Of a DNA stretch of 64,000 bases, positions 16,074-26,482 are shown one piece after another. Numbering within the stretch: position 1 is the stretch's first letter; each line of letters begins with the position of its first letter. The notes beneath the pieces were generated by a model. That model saw only the letters and a program-made list of their open reading frames with translations. It was not told the DNA's origin and did not search any database. The stretch is from Mycobacterium yunnanensis (GTDB lineage: Bacteria > Actinomycetota > Actinomycetes > Mycobacteriales > Mycobacteriaceae): contig NZ_JACKVK010000009.1 of NCBI RefSeq assembly GCF_025823185.1, forward strand, positions 124,001 to 188,000, read 5' to 3'. The translations under genes were made by a program, and so were the position numbers.

Positions 16074-17348
16074 GTGAGTTCAGCGAGGGTGTCCGACGCC
16101 AGCGTGCGCGCCGTCCACGAGCTCTTCGTCGCCGGCGAGGTGGACGGTTCCTATCTGGCGACCACTCCCCTGCGCCGCGTCGTCGTCGAGAGCTGGCAGC
16201 GCAGCCTGGCCCGGGGCGTCGACCCCGACCTCGGGGGCGCGCAGTCCTCGGAGGTGGCGGTCGGCGTGGCCCGCATGCGGGCCGAGCACCCCCTGGCGTC
16301 GGCGCTGCCGGTCATCCGGCGACTGCTGGTCGACGACGCCCGGTCCAGCGGGGTCATGGTCGCGATCAGCGCGGCGGACGGCACCTTGCTCTGGGTCGAG
16401 GGCGACCCCTCGGCGTGCCGTCGGGCCGAGGCGATGAACTTCGTCCCCGGCGCGGACTGGAGTGAGCGCGGCGCGGGCACCAACGCCCCGGGAACGGCGT
16501 TGGCGCTCGACGCCGAGGTGCAGATCCGGCGCACCGAGCACTTCTCCCGCGTCGTGCAGCCGTGGAGTTGCACCGCGGTGCCCGTGCACGACCCGGTCAC
16601 GGGCGCGTCGATCGGTGCCATCGACCTCACCGGCGGCGACGAGGTGTCCTCGGCCCAGACCCTGGCCCTGGTGCGCGCCACCGTGGTCGCGGTGGAGAAC
16701 CACCTGGCCCTGCTCCGGTTGACCGAGCCGCAGCGCAGCCAAAACCCTTGCGGCACCAGACATTTGCACGTGCTGGGGCCCGATCGTCCCCGATGGGAGA
16801 GCGTCGACCAGAGCGGTCGACGCACGCGCGCCGTGCTCACCGGCAGGCACGCCGACATCCTGGTGCTGCTCAGCAGACACCCCGAGGGGCTCAGCGCCGA
16901 CCACCTGGCCACGCTGCTGGACGACGGACACCTCGACGTCGTGACCGTGCGCGCGGAGATGTCGCGACTGCGCCGCGTCGTCGGGCCCGAATTGCTGGCG
17001 TCACGGCCCTACCGTCTGACCGCACCCGTCTCCAGCGACCTCGCCGAGGTCTTCGACGCGCTGGCCCGCGGGGACGTGTCGGCGGCCCTCGACGCGTACG
17101 GCGGACCGCTGCTGGACAAGTCGGTCTCCCCCGCCGTCGGACGGCTGCGCACCGAGGTGAGCACCAGCCTGCGCGGCGCGGTCGTCGCGACCGGTGACCT
17201 GGGGCTGCTGCGCCGCTGGCTTCGATTGCCGGAGGGATCCGACGACCGAGAGGGCTGGCGCCTGCTGCACGACGACGCACGCGCCGGGGCGCTGGATCGC
17301 GCCAGGGCCGGTGGGCATCTGGCCGGTCTCGATCTCGAATTTGGCTGA
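16074..17348 (+). CDS. GAF-domain transcriptional regulator (AcoR-like without AAA+ domain), copy 1
   Basis: A 424-residue regulator. The N-terminal part (RVVVESWQRSLARGVDPD) and GAF domain (LLWVEGDPSACRRAEAMNFVPGADWSERGAGTNAPGTALALDAEVQIRRTEHFSRVVQPWSCTAVPVHDPVTGASIGAIDLTGG, shown only as landmarks) match the acetoin regulator AcoR. The sigma-54 AAA+ module is missing; instead a winged-helix-like end follows (ADILVLLSRHPEGLSADHLA, VTVRAEMSRLRRVVG). It probably senses an alcohol- or ketone-type inducer and activates the downstream aldehyde dehydrogenase 107 bp away, in front of which lies a TGCAAC repeat. It is paralogous to 19035-20324. Confidence 0.82.
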   Translation: MSSARVSDASVRAVHELFVAGEVDGSYLATTPLRRVVVESWQRSLARGVDPDLGGAQSSEVAVGVARMRAEHPLASALPVIRRLLVDDARSSGVMVAISAADGTLLWVEGDPSACRRAEAMNFVPGADWSERGAGTNAPGTALALDAEVQIRRTEHFSRVVQPWSCTAVPVHDPVTGASIGAIDLTGGDEVSSAQTLALVRATVVAVENHLALLRLTEPQRSQNPCGTRHLHVLGPDRPRWESVDQSGRRTRAVLTGRHADILVLLSRHPEGLSADHLATLLDDGHLDVVTVRAEMSRLRRVVGPELLASRPYRLTAPVSSDLAEVFDALARGDVSAALDAYGGPLLDKSVSPAVGRLRTEVSTSLRGAVVATGDLGLLRRWLRLPEGSDDREGWRLLHDDARAGALDRARAGGHLAGLDLEFG

Positions 17349-17367
17349 CGTCAGCCCGGTGCGACCG

Positions 17368-17384
17368 TGCAACCGTGATGCAAC
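17368..17384 (+). promoter_or_regulatory. TGCAAC direct repeat upstream of aldehyde dehydrogenase
   Basis: TGCAAC-CGTGA-TGCAAC, a period of 11 bases (one helical turn), 72 bp before the aldehyde dehydrogenase start. The same hexamer pair recurs twice at 22238-22289. A binding site for one of the two GAF regulators is inferred. Confidence 0.5.
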
Positions 17385-17455
17385 CCCTCGCGGTCTATCT
17401 TGAGTGACGACCGACACATTCTCGATGCGTCGCCCCGTTCGCTGGAGAGGAACCC

Positions 17456-18979
<1,524 letters not shown>

Positions 18980-18986
18980 CCCCTGC

Positions 18987-19043
18987 CGAACGTGAAGAAG
19001 TGCGCGAGGAATGCACGAATCCTCGCGCACTTCTTCACGTTCG
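18987..19043. terminator. Perfect 24-bp-arm hairpin between convergent genes
   Basis: Arms 18987-19010 and 19020-19043 are perfect reverse complements around a nine-base loop. The right arm contains the stop codon of the convergent regulator. No U-tract is present. It probably ends or stabilises both transcripts. Confidence 0.7.
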
Positions 19044-20324
19044 AGCCACGCGCATCGCGCGGATCGCCGGTGCCGTCGAGGCGGCCAGCAGCGTGGCCCG
19101 GTCCGCCGGGTAGCAGACGTCGACGACGGCCGCCGACGGGAACCGATACGGGCGGCCGTGCACCAGACCGGCGAGTCGACCACGCAGACGCGACATCTCG
19201 GCCCGCACCGTCACCACGCGGGACCGGTCACCGTAGAGGTCTTCGGCGAGGTCCGGAGCCGACCGTCCGTCGCGATGGGTGGCCAGGACGAGCAGGATCT
19301 CGGCGTGCCGCGGCGAGATGTCGTGACGCCAGCAGCCGAATTGACCGACCATCTCCAGGGTCGGCGCCCCCGAGTCGCGGACGTCCAGGGTGACCCTTGA
19401 GATGCCGGGGGTGGCGTCCTCGTCGGTGGGGCGCACCAACCATCCGCCAGGCAGCAGTTCGATCTCGCACATCCCCAGCGGCGGCACCCACGCTCGACCC
19501 GGCCCGGTCTCCGCCGGCAACAGGATGCGATTGTGCAGCGGCACCGAATCCACCGCGGCCACCCACCCGTCGTGGTCGACGGCGAGGGCGGGTGCGCCGA
19601 TGCGCGCCAGAATTGGCGCCGCCACCGCCCGCAACCGGTTCAGCGTGCGGTCGTGTTGTTCGCGCAGCCGGGATTCGGCGAGGCGCGCGACGACGTCGAC
19701 GAGGGCGACCGTGGTCGGGTGCACCGTCGCGGCGGGGCCGGACACGTCGACCACCCCGATCACCTGACCGGTCCGAGGATCCTTGATGGGTGCGCCAGCA
19801 CACGTCCACGGATGGTGGCTGCGCTGGTAGTGCTCGGCGGAGAACACCTGCACCGCGCGGTTCGACGCCAGCGCGGTGCCGATGGCGTTGGTGCCGACGG
19901 CGTTCTCGCCCCAGTGCGCGCCTTCGATGAACCCCAGCCGGTCGGCGTGGTTGAGCACCGACGCCGACCCGCTTCGCCACAACACCCGGCCCAGCGCGTC
20001 GGCGACGACGAGGATGTTGTCGCCGTCGGCGATCAGCGTCTCCAGGTTGCGGGACACCTCGTCGAGCACGCCGAGCAAGCCCGAGGACTTCCTCAGCATC
20101 TCCAGGCCGGCCAGTTCGACGACGGGTGAGGACAACCGGTCGGGCGCAAGGCCGTTGGCCATCATCCGATGCCAGGAATCCTCGATCACCGACCGGGGGC
20201 GGGCGGGAGCACGCTCACCCGACATGGTCGCGTCGTAGACCGCCGACATGAGCCGGGCGAAGTCTCGCGGGTCCTCGCCGACCGCGACGGCCGGTTCGGG
20301 AGTGGACGTATCGTGCATCACCAA
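19035..20324 (-). CDS. GAF-domain transcriptional regulator (AcoR-like without AAA+ domain), copy 2
   Basis: A 429-residue paralogue of the regulator at 16074. It has RSVIEDSWHRMMANGLAPD, a GAF domain with GRVLWRSGSASVLNHADRLGF and GENAVGTNAIGTALASNR, and HHPWTCAGAPIKDPRTGQVIGVVDVSG, then a distinct C-terminal DNA-binding part (CWRHDISPRHAEILLVLATHRDGRSAPDLAEDLYG, VTVRAEMSRLRGRL). TTG at 20324 has a GGGAG sequence at good spacing; ATG at 20318 is an alternative. It is the third gene of the adh-SDR-regulator operon, 31 bp after the SDR. Control of its own operon and the divergent monooxygenase is inferred. Confidence 0.8.
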   Translation of the reverse strand: MVMHDTSTPEPAVAVGEDPRDFARLMSAVYDATMSGERAPARPRSVIEDSWHRMMANGLAPDRLSSPVVELAGLEMLRKSSGLLGVLDEVSRNLETLIADGDNILVVADALGRVLWRSGSASVLNHADRLGFIEGAHWGENAVGTNAIGTALASNRAVQVFSAEHYQRSHHPWTCAGAPIKDPRTGQVIGVVDVSGPAATVHPTTVALVDVVARLAESRLREQHDRTLNRLRAVAAPILARIGAPALAVDHDGWVAAVDSVPLHNRILLPAETGPGRAWVPPLGMCEIELLPGGWLVRPTDEDATPGISRVTLDVRDSGAPTLEMVGQFGCWRHDISPRHAEILLVLATHRDGRSAPDLAEDLYGDRSRVVTVRAEMSRLRGRLAGLVHGRPYRFPSAAVVDVCYPADRATLLAASTAPAIRAMRVART

Positions 20325-20355
20325 CGATTGTGCTCCCGGTCACACTGGAATGCCA

Positions 20356-21141
20356 CTAGCGGAACACCAGGCCGCCGTCGATCAGCCCCGCCTGCCCCGT
20401 CATGTAGTCCGCGTCCGGACCGGCCAGGTACGACACGAAGCCGGCGACGTCGTCGGGGGTCTCCGCCCGGCCCAGCGCGATGCCGCCGACGAACTTGTCG
20501 TAGGTCTCGCCTTCGGCGGCGCCGGTCAGCTCGGCGAAACGCTTGTCGATCTCGACCCACATGTCGGTGCCGACGACGCCGGGACAGTAGGCGTTGACGG
20601 TGATGCCGTCGGCGGCGTGCTCCTTGGCCGCGGCCTGCGTCAGCGCGCGCACGGCGAACTTGGTGGCGCTGTACACGCCAAGCATCGCGAACCCGTCGTG
20701 GCCGGCGATGGAGGACGCGTTGACGACCTTGCCGCGGCGGCCCAATTCCTTGAACTTGGTCACCGCGGCCTGGATGCCCCACAGCACCCCGTCGACGTTG
20801 ACGGCCCAGATCTTGGCGACGTCGGCGGGCGTCGTGTCGAGCAGGGGCGCGACGAGCGCGATGCCGGCGTTGTTGACCATGATGTCGAACCCGCCCAGCG
20901 CGGACGCCGCGTGCTCGACGGCGGCGAACACCTGATCACGGTCGCTGACGTCGGCGACGAACGTCGTTGCCTTCGAACCGATGTCGGCGATCTCGTCGGC
21001 GACCTGCGCGATGCCGTCAGGGCCGATGTCGACCAGCGCGACGTCGGCGCCGTCGCGGGCCAACCGCAGCGCGATGCCACGGCCGATGCCGCGTCCCGCG
21101 CCGGTGACCAGGGCGACCTTGCCGGTCAGAGCGCCGGTCAC
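20356..21141 (-). CDS. SDR oxidoreductase, acetoin/diacetyl reductase type
   Basis: A 261-residue classical short-chain dehydrogenase. The cofactor motif is TGAGRGIGRGIA, NNAGIA follows, catalytic Ser lies in NASSIAG and YxxxK in YSATKFAVRALTQAAAKE. The run GITVNAYCPGVVGTDMW is typical of the acetoin reductase/meso-2,3-butanediol dehydrogenase subfamily (BudC/ButA; family knowledge). The GTG start at 21141 overlaps the stop of the upstream dehydrogenase (GTGA), so the two are translationally coupled. Substrate assignment to acetoin, diacetyl or butanediol is inferred from family and neighbours. Confidence 0.85.
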   Translation of the reverse strand: MTGALTGKVALVTGAGRGIGRGIALRLARDGADVALVDIGPDGIAQVADEIADIGSKATTFVADVSDRDQVFAAVEHAASALGGFDIMVNNAGIALVAPLLDTTPADVAKIWAVNVDGVLWGIQAAVTKFKELGRRGKVVNASSIAGHDGFAMLGVYSATKFAVRALTQAAAKEHAADGITVNAYCPGVVGTDMWVEIDKRFAELTGAAEGETYDKFVGGIALGRAETPDDVAGFVSYLAGPDADYMTGQAGLIDGGLVFR

Positions 21142-22199
21142 GAGACCGCCCCCGTACCGGCGGGGTCGACGAGGACCTTCATCTTGGTGCCAGCGTGCAG
21201 CGCTTCGAACCCCTCGTCGACGACGTCGTCGAGCGGGATCGACGTCACCCAACCGGTGGTGTCGTAGGCGCCCTTGGCCATGAGGTCGATGACGGCGGCG
21301 AAGTCCTCGGCGGTGTAGCAGAGCGATCCCTGAATGCGGGACTCGTTCATCACCAGGTTGAGAAGTGGTGTCGTCAAGGGCTTTTCGTAGATGGCGACGC
21401 TGACCATCGGCCGTCGCGCTCCCACGCAGGCCAGCGCGGTCTCGACCGCGGGCGTCACGCCGGCGGCGTCGAACACCGCGTCGGCTCCCGCACCGTTGGT
21501 GTGGTCGGCGATGAAGGCGGGCACGTCGACGGCGGTCGGGTCCAGGGTGCGCGCACCGAGGGCCTCGATCGACTCCCGCCTCGTCGCCGACGGCTCGACG
21601 ACGAAGACGTCCTCGACTCCCTTGCCGCGCAATGCAAACCACAGTCCGATACCGATGGGCCCGGCGCCGAACACCATCGAGGTACCGTCGGCGGTCGGCT
21701 CGCCAAGCGTGGCCGCGTGGTAGGCCACCGACATCGGCTCGACGAGCGCACCCAGCTCCAACGACACGTGGTCGGGCAAACGGTGCAACATGTCGGTCGG
21801 CACGACGGTGTACTCGGCCATGCCGCCGTCGGACATCAACCCGTGGAAGCCGATCTGCTGGCAGATGTTGTAGTTGCCTGCCCGGCACGGCCCGCAGTGC
21901 CCGCACCGGTAGAGCGGCATGACCGCCACCCGATCGCCCGCCGCGTAATCGGTGACGCCGTCGCCCACCTCGGTGATCACCCCGGAGAACTCGTGCCCCA
22001 TGGTCAGCGGCAGCTGCTGCCCGGTCAGCGGGTGCGGTGAGGTGGGGATGAAGATCGGGCCCGCGTAGTACTCGTGCAGGTCGGTGCCGCAGATGCCGTT
22101 GAACCCGACCTTCACCTTGACCGTGCCCGGTGTGGGCGTCGGTTCGGGGACGTCGGCGACCTCGAGTTTGTGGGGTCCGTAGTACACAGCTGCTCTCAT
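21138..22199 (-). CDS. Zinc-dependent alcohol dehydrogenase, 2,3-butanediol dehydrogenase type
   Basis: A 353-residue MDR-family enzyme. Catalytic zinc ligands are the Cys of GICGTDLHEY and the HE of MGHEFSG; structural zinc ligands lie in CGHCGPCRAGNYNIC. The cofactor fold is MVFGAGPIGIGLW. The GTDLHEYYAGPIFIP stretch is characteristic of R,R-butanediol dehydrogenases. It would interconvert 2,3-butanediol and acetoin (inference). ATG at 22199 faces the divergent flavin monooxygenase across a 129-bp region holding two TGCAAC repeats. First gene of a three-gene minus-strand operon. Confidence 0.88.
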   Translation of the reverse strand: MRAAVYYGPHKLEVADVPEPTPTPGTVKVKVGFNGICGTDLHEYYAGPIFIPTSPHPLTGQQLPLTMGHEFSGVITEVGDGVTDYAAGDRVAVMPLYRCGHCGPCRAGNYNICQQIGFHGLMSDGGMAEYTVVPTDMLHRLPDHVSLELGALVEPMSVAYHAATLGEPTADGTSMVFGAGPIGIGLWFALRGKGVEDVFVVEPSATRRESIEALGARTLDPTAVDVPAFIADHTNGAGADAVFDAAGVTPAVETALACVGARRPMVSVAIYEKPLTTPLLNLVMNESRIQGSLCYTAEDFAAVIDLMAKGAYDTTGWVTSIPLDDVVDEGFEALHAGTKMKVLVDPAGTGAVS

Positions 22200-22237
22200 G
22201 TGGCCATTTCTATGTGACGGCGGCCACGTTCGAAAGA

Positions 22238-22289
22238 GTTGCACCCCGTTGCATCCCGGGCCGTCGACGCACGTGCAACCCGCTGCAAC
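22238..22289. promoter_or_regulatory. Inverted pair of TGCAAC repeats in a divergent promoter region
   Basis: Minus strand 22253-22238 reads TGCAAC-GGGG-TGCAAC; plus strand 22274-22289 reads TGCAAC-CCGC-TGCAAC. Both have a period of 10 and point outward from a GC-rich centre near 22263. They lie between the divergent dehydrogenase (22199) and monooxygenase (22329) genes. Joint control by a GAF regulator is inferred. Confidence 0.6.
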
Positions 22290-22328
22290 CCTTGCGCGGT
22301 CCGCCAATGGTGGTGTGCTCTGAGTCAC

Positions 22329-24164
22329 ATGACTGACACGATTGAAAAGCCAGCCGGGACCGTCCTCACGCCCTCGGCCCGTATCGACGCGTGGCTCGCC
22401 GACTTCGAGACGGCGCTGGCCGAGCGGGACGTCGCACGCGCGGCCGGCATGTTTGCCGTCGACTGCTTCTGGCGCGATCTGGTGTCCTTCACCTGGAACA
22501 TCAAGACGGTGGAGGGTCGCGACGGCGTGACCGACATGCTCACCGCCCGGCTCGCCGAGACCAGCCCGTCGGGTTTTCGCACCAGGGAGGAGCCGACCGA
22601 AGACGGTGACGTCACCAGCGCCTTCATCGAGTTCGAGACCGCCGTCGGCCGCGGCACCGGGCACCTTCGCCTCAAGGGCGACCCAGAAGGAAACGACGTA
22701 GCGTGGACGCTTCTCACCGCCATGCAGGAGCTCAAGGGCCACGAGGAGCGCAAGGGCGTCACCCGGGTGCTGGGTGCGGTGCACGGGTCCGACGCCGACA
22801 CCAGGTCGTGGGCAGAGAAACGGGCCGACGAGGAGGCGGCACTCGGCTACACCACGCAGCCGTATGCACTCGTGGTCGGCGGCGGTCAGGGCGGCATCGC
22901 GCTCGGTGCGCGACTGCGCCAAATGGGCGTCCCCGCGATCGTGGTCGACAAGCACGACCGTCCGGGCGACCAGTGGCGCAAGCGCTACAAGTCGCTGTGC
23001 CTGCACGATCCGGTCTGGTACGACCACCTGCCGTACATGCCCTTCCCGCAGAACTGGCCGGTGTTCGCACCGAAGGACAAGATCGGCGACTGGCTGGAGT
23101 TCTACACCCGCGTCATGGAGGTGCCCTACTGGTCGAAGACCACCTGCCTGTCCGCCTCGTTCGACGAGACCGAGAAGCAGTGGACCGTCGAGGTCGACCG
23201 CGACGGGGAACGCCTGACGCTGCACCCCACGCAGCTGGTGCTGGCCACCGGCATGTCCGGCAAACCGAGCATTCCGACGCTGCCCGGCCAGGACGTCTTC
23301 CGCGGCGAGCAACACCACTCCAGCGCACATCCCGGCCCGGACCGCTACGTCGGCAAGCGCGCGGTGGTGATCGGCTCCAACAACTCCGCCCACGACATCT
23401 GCAAGGCACTCGTCGAGAACGGCGTGGACACCACGATGGTGCAGCGCTCGTCGACGCACATCGTGAAGTCGGACTCCCTGATGGAGATCGGCCTCGGCGA
23501 CCTGTACTCCGAGCGGGCCGTGGCGTCCGGCATGACGACCGAGAAGGCCGACCTGACGTTCGCGTCGCTGCCGTACAAGATCATGCACGAGTTCCAGATC
23601 CCGATCTACGACGCCATCCGGGAGCGCGACAAGGAGTTCTACGACCGGCTGACCGCCGCCGGTTTCGACTTGGACTTCGGCGACGACGACTCCGGGCTCT
23701 TCATGAAGTACCTGCGCCGCGGTTCCGGCTACTACATCGACGTCGGCGCGTGCGACCTCGTCGCCGACGGCACCATCAAGCTGGCCCAAGGTCAGGTCGA
23801 GAAGCTCACCGAGGATGCGGTGGTGCTCACCGACGGCACGGTGCTGCCCGCCGACGTCGTCGTCTACGCGACCGGCTACGGCTCGATGAATGGCTGGGCG
23901 GCCGACCTCATCGGCCAGGACGTCGCCGACGAGGTCGGCAAGGTCTGGGGGCTGGGCAGCGGCACGACGAAGGATCCAGGTCCGTGGGAGGGCGAGCAGC
24001 GCAACATGTGGAAGCCGACGCAGCAGGAGAATCTGTGGTTCCACGGCGGGAATCTGCATCAGTCCCGGCACTATTCGCTGTATCTCGCCCTGCAACTCAA
24101 GGCGCGCTACGAAGGGCTGCCGACGCCCGTCTACGGGCTACAGGAGGTACATCACCTGAGCTAA
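22329..24164 (+). CDS. Flavin-containing monooxygenase with N-terminal NTF2-like domain
   Basis: A 611-residue two-domain protein. Residues 1-150 form an NTF2/SnoaL-like domain (IDAWLADFETALAERDVARAAGMFAVDCFWRDLVSFTWNIKTVEG as landmarks). The rest is an FAD/NADPH monooxygenase with FAD motif VVGGGQGGIALGARL, NADPH motif VVIGSNNSAHDICKAL and the FMO signature end YATGYGS. It probably hydroxylates or oxygenates a ketone or alcohol in the same pathway as the adjacent dehydrogenases. Baeyer-Villiger activity is possible, but the signature FxGxxxHxxxWP is not seen. ATG at 22329 follows a stretch with TGCAAC repeats. Its stop abuts the convergent protease gene. Confidence 0.85.
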   Translation: MTDTIEKPAGTVLTPSARIDAWLADFETALAERDVARAAGMFAVDCFWRDLVSFTWNIKTVEGRDGVTDMLTARLAETSPSGFRTREEPTEDGDVTSAFIEFETAVGRGTGHLRLKGDPEGNDVAWTLLTAMQELKGHEERKGVTRVLGAVHGSDADTRSWAEKRADEEAALGYTTQPYALVVGGGQGGIALGARLRQMGVPAIVVDKHDRPGDQWRKRYKSLCLHDPVWYDHLPYMPFPQNWPVFAPKDKIGDWLEFYTRVMEVPYWSKTTCLSASFDETEKQWTVEVDRDGERLTLHPTQLVLATGMSGKPSIPTLPGQDVFRGEQHHSSAHPGPDRYVGKRAVVIGSNNSAHDICKALVENGVDTTMVQRSSTHIVKSDSLMEIGLGDLYSERAVASGMTTEKADLTFASLPYKIMHEFQIPIYDAIRERDKEFYDRLTAAGFDLDFGDDDSGLFMKYLRRGSGYYIDVGACDLVADGTIKLAQGQVEKLTEDAVVLTDGTVLPADVVVYATGYGSMNGWAADLIGQDVADEVGKVWGLGSGTTKDPGPWEGEQRNMWKPTQQENLWFHGGNLHQSRHYSLYLALQLKARYEGLPTPVYGLQEVHHLS

Positions 24165-24887
24165 TCAGGCAGCAGGAGCGCCGACCGGGACGAAACCCGA
24201 GCCCGGTCTGTTCTTCGCGTCGATGTCGGCCAAGATCGACGTCATCGACATGGTGACCGCCGGGGTGTGCAGCGGAATGAACTTGACCACGCAGGTCGGC
24301 AGGTCCTCGCTGAAGGCACCGTGGATCATGCCGACCAGCAGGTTGTTCACAGTCACCGGCGCGCCGGAGTCGCCGGGCTGCCCGCACACCTGGTTGAGGA
24401 TCGTGCCGGGTTTGTCGCCCGGCCCCCACGTGACGCCGCACGACTGGCCCGTGGTGCGGCCGAGCTTGCATGCGTTCTCGCCAAACGCCGGATCGGGGCC
24501 GAGGCCGTCGATCTCGAAGCCGTCGATCGAATTGACCGGCTGAACCTTGGCCGGGTCGAACTGGATCACCGCGTAGTCGAGACCGTCGTTGCCGGCGACC
24601 ATCGTGCCGACGACGCCGCTGGAGGGGGCGCGTTCGGAGGCCACCTGGGCGCCGGGGCCGCCGCAGTGCGCGGAGGTGAAGCCGATCAGGTTGCCCTTGG
24701 AGTCGTTGCCGATGGTGGTCAGCGTGCAGAACGTGTCGCCGTCGATGACGATCCCCGATCCGCCGCCGAGGACCACCTTGTCCTCGGCGTGGGACACCGC
24801 CAGCTGTGGTGAGGTCAGGGCGGCGACCAGGACGACGAAGAGCGCGGACAGGACGAACTGGCTCCGATGACTTCGCACGAACTGCAA
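24165..24887 (-). CDS. Secreted trypsin-like serine protease, Rv3668c-like
   Basis: A 240-residue exported protease. A signal peptide (SQFVLSALFVVLVAALTSPQLAVSHA) precedes the catalytic domain, with His in TSAHCGG, Asp in GLDYAVIQFD and Ser in QPGDSGAPVT. Four Cys outside these probably form disulfides. TTG at 24887 is chosen because GGAGGAGGG lies seven bases upstream; the longer frame to 25232 crosses the divergent gene. The substrate is unknown. Location matches Rv3668c, divergent from the Rv3669-like gene. Confidence 0.85.
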   Translation of the reverse strand: MQFVRSHRSQFVLSALFVVLVAALTSPQLAVSHAEDKVVLGGGSGIVIDGDTFCTLTTIGNDSKGNLIGFTSAHCGGPGAQVASERAPSSGVVGTMVAGNDGLDYAVIQFDPAKVQPVNSIDGFEIDGLGPDPAFGENACKLGRTTGQSCGVTWGPGDKPGTILNQVCGQPGDSGAPVTVNNLLVGMIHGAFSEDLPTCVVKFIPLHTPAVTMSMTSILADIDAKNRPGSGFVPVGAPAA

Positions 24888-25035
24888 CGACCCTCCTCCG
24901 GCACTGCCCCGGCCGACGGCCAAGCCCGGCCAGTCTAACGTCGGCCGGAATCGTTGCGTGGCCCTCGACATGGCAACATGGGCGCCGACCCCCAAGACAT
25001 GCGGGAGAGTTACTTCGAGCGTGGAGGACGTGTCC

Positions 25036-25536
25036 GTGAGTGATGGCGACCGCAAGAGCGGCGTTCCGACGACGGTGACCTCGATTCCCTTGGTGGATCC
25101 GCACGCACCGAAGCCCGATCCATCAGTGGGCGATTTGGTCAAGGACGCGACGGCGCAGATGTCCACCCTGGTGCGTGCGGAAGTCGAACTAGCGCGCGCC
25201 GAGATCACCCGCGACGTCAAGAAGGGGCTCACGGGCAGCGTCTACTTCGTGCTCGCCCTCGTCGTCCTGTTCTACTCCACGTTCTTCTTCTTCTTCTTCG
25301 TCGCCGATCTGCTGGACCTGTGGCTGCAGAAGTGGGCGGCCGACCTGATCGTCTTCGGCCTGATGCTGCTGGTCACCGGTCTGCTGGCGTTCTTGGGCTA
25401 CCGCAAGGTGCGCAAGATCCGCGGCCCACAGAAGACCATCGCCTCGGTCAAGGAGGCACGGGTCGCGTTGGTGCCCGGCGGCGACAAGACCCCGGCGAAG
25501 CCGGCCGCGCCGACGGCTGATCCCTCCGGCTGGTAG
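25036..25536 (+). CDS. Phage holin-like membrane protein (Actinobacterial holin-X family), Rv3669-like
   Basis: A 166-residue protein. The N-terminal part has DPSVGDLVKDATAQMSTLVRAEVELARAEITRDVKKG, an amphipathic helix typical of the family, followed by two membrane helices (VYFVLALVVLFYSTFFFFFFVADLL, LIVFGLMLLVTGLLAFLGYRKV) and a basic Ala/Pro tail. Despite the name it is a chromosomal membrane protein of unknown role. GTG at 25036 is preferred because GGAGG lies eight bases upstream; GTG codons at 25021 and 25030 are alternatives. Its stop overlaps the next start by one base. Confidence 0.85.
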   Translation: MSDGDRKSGVPTTVTSIPLVDPHAPKPDPSVGDLVKDATAQMSTLVRAEVELARAEITRDVKKGLTGSVYFVLALVVLFYSTFFFFFFVADLLDLWLQKWAADLIVFGLMLLVTGLLAFLGYRKVRKIRGPQKTIASVKEARVALVPGGDKTPAKPAAPTADPSGW

Positions 25537-26480
25537 TGGCGGGCTCCCCGCCACCCGACCCGTCGGTCACCCGCATCGCGGGTCCGTGGCGGCACATGGA
25601 CGTGCACGCCAACGGGATTCGCTTCCACGTCGTCGAGGCGAACCCCTCCGACGACGCCTCCGGCGATCAACCGCTGGTGATCCTCTTGCACGGCTTCGGC
25701 TCGTTCTGGTGGTCCTGGCGACACCAGCTCCGCGGGTTGCGGGGTGCGCGGGTCGTGGCGGTGGACCTGCGGGGGTACGGCGGCAGCGACAAGCCGCCCC
25801 GCGGCTACGACGGGTGGACGCTGGCCGGTGACACCGCCGGCCTGGTCCGCGCGCTCGGGCACGAGACCGCGACGCTGGTCGGGCACGCCGACGGTGGTCT
25901 GGTCTGCTGGGCCACCTCGGTGCTCCATCCTCGCGTGGTGCGCTCCATCGCGGTGGTCAGCTCGCCGCATCCGGTCGCCCTTCGCGCCTCGGCGCTGACG
26001 CGGCGGGACCAGGGCATGGCGCTGTTGCCGTCCTTGCTGCGCTACCAGCTGCCCGCGTGGCCGGAACGATCGCTCACTCGGGATGACGCGGCCGAACTCG
26101 AGACCCTCGTCCGCAGTAGGGCCGGGGCCAATTGGCAAGCCTGCGAGGACTTCTCCGAGTCGATGGCCCATCTGCGGCAGGCCATTCGAATCCCGTCGGC
26201 GGCGCACTCGGCGCTGGAGTACCAGCGGTGGGCGGTGCGCAGTCAACTTCGCAGCGAGGGTCGTCGCTTCATGCGGTCGATGAAGCGCCCGGTGTCGGTG
26301 CCCGTGCTGCACGTGCGCGGCGACGCCGACCCCTACGTGCTCGCCGACCCGGTACGACGGACGCAGAAACTCGTGCCCCACGGGCGGTACGTCTCCGTCG
26401 CCGACGCGGGGCACTTCGCCCACGAGGAGAATCCGAACCTCGTCAACGAGCAACTCGCGAGGTTCCTCGCGGGCAGCTGA
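25536..26480 (+). CDS. ephE: Alpha/beta hydrolase, epoxide hydrolase family (EphE-like)
   Basis: A 314-residue hydrolase. The oxyanion motif LLHGFGSFWWSWRHQL, nucleophile elbow VGHADGG with an Asp nucleophile as in epoxide hydrolases, acid Asp in VRGDADPYV and base His in DAGHFAHEE are visible. It would open epoxides to diols; the substrate is unknown. GTG at 25536 shares a base with the upstream stop TAG, so it is cotranslated with the holin-like gene. It corresponds to Rv3670. It converges on marP with two bases between stops. Confidence 0.88.
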   Translation: MAGSPPPDPSVTRIAGPWRHMDVHANGIRFHVVEANPSDDASGDQPLVILLHGFGSFWWSWRHQLRGLRGARVVAVDLRGYGGSDKPPRGYDGWTLAGDTAGLVRALGHETATLVGHADGGLVCWATSVLHPRVVRSIAVVSSPHPVALRASALTRRDQGMALLPSLLRYQLPAWPERSLTRDDAAELETLVRSRAGANWQACEDFSESMAHLRQAIRIPSAAHSALEYQRWAVRSQLRSEGRRFMRSMKRPVSVPVLHVRGDADPYVLADPVRRTQKLVPHGRYVSVADAGHFAHEENPNLVNEQLARFLAGS

Positions 26481-26482
26481 GG

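Noticed and set aside
22199..24095. Extension of the butanediol dehydrogenase frame to 985 codons
   Set aside because: The upstream part is antisense to the flavin monooxygenase; the MDR fold begins at the ATG at 22199.
24888..25035. Upstream extension of the Rv3668c-like protease to an ATG at 25232
   Set aside because: It would cross the divergent holin-like gene, and the signal peptide and a strong ribosome-binding site point to the TTG at 24887.
25036..25536. Prophage remnant suggested by the holin-like protein
   Set aside because: The family is a normal chromosomal membrane protein of mycobacteria, and no other phage gene is nearby.
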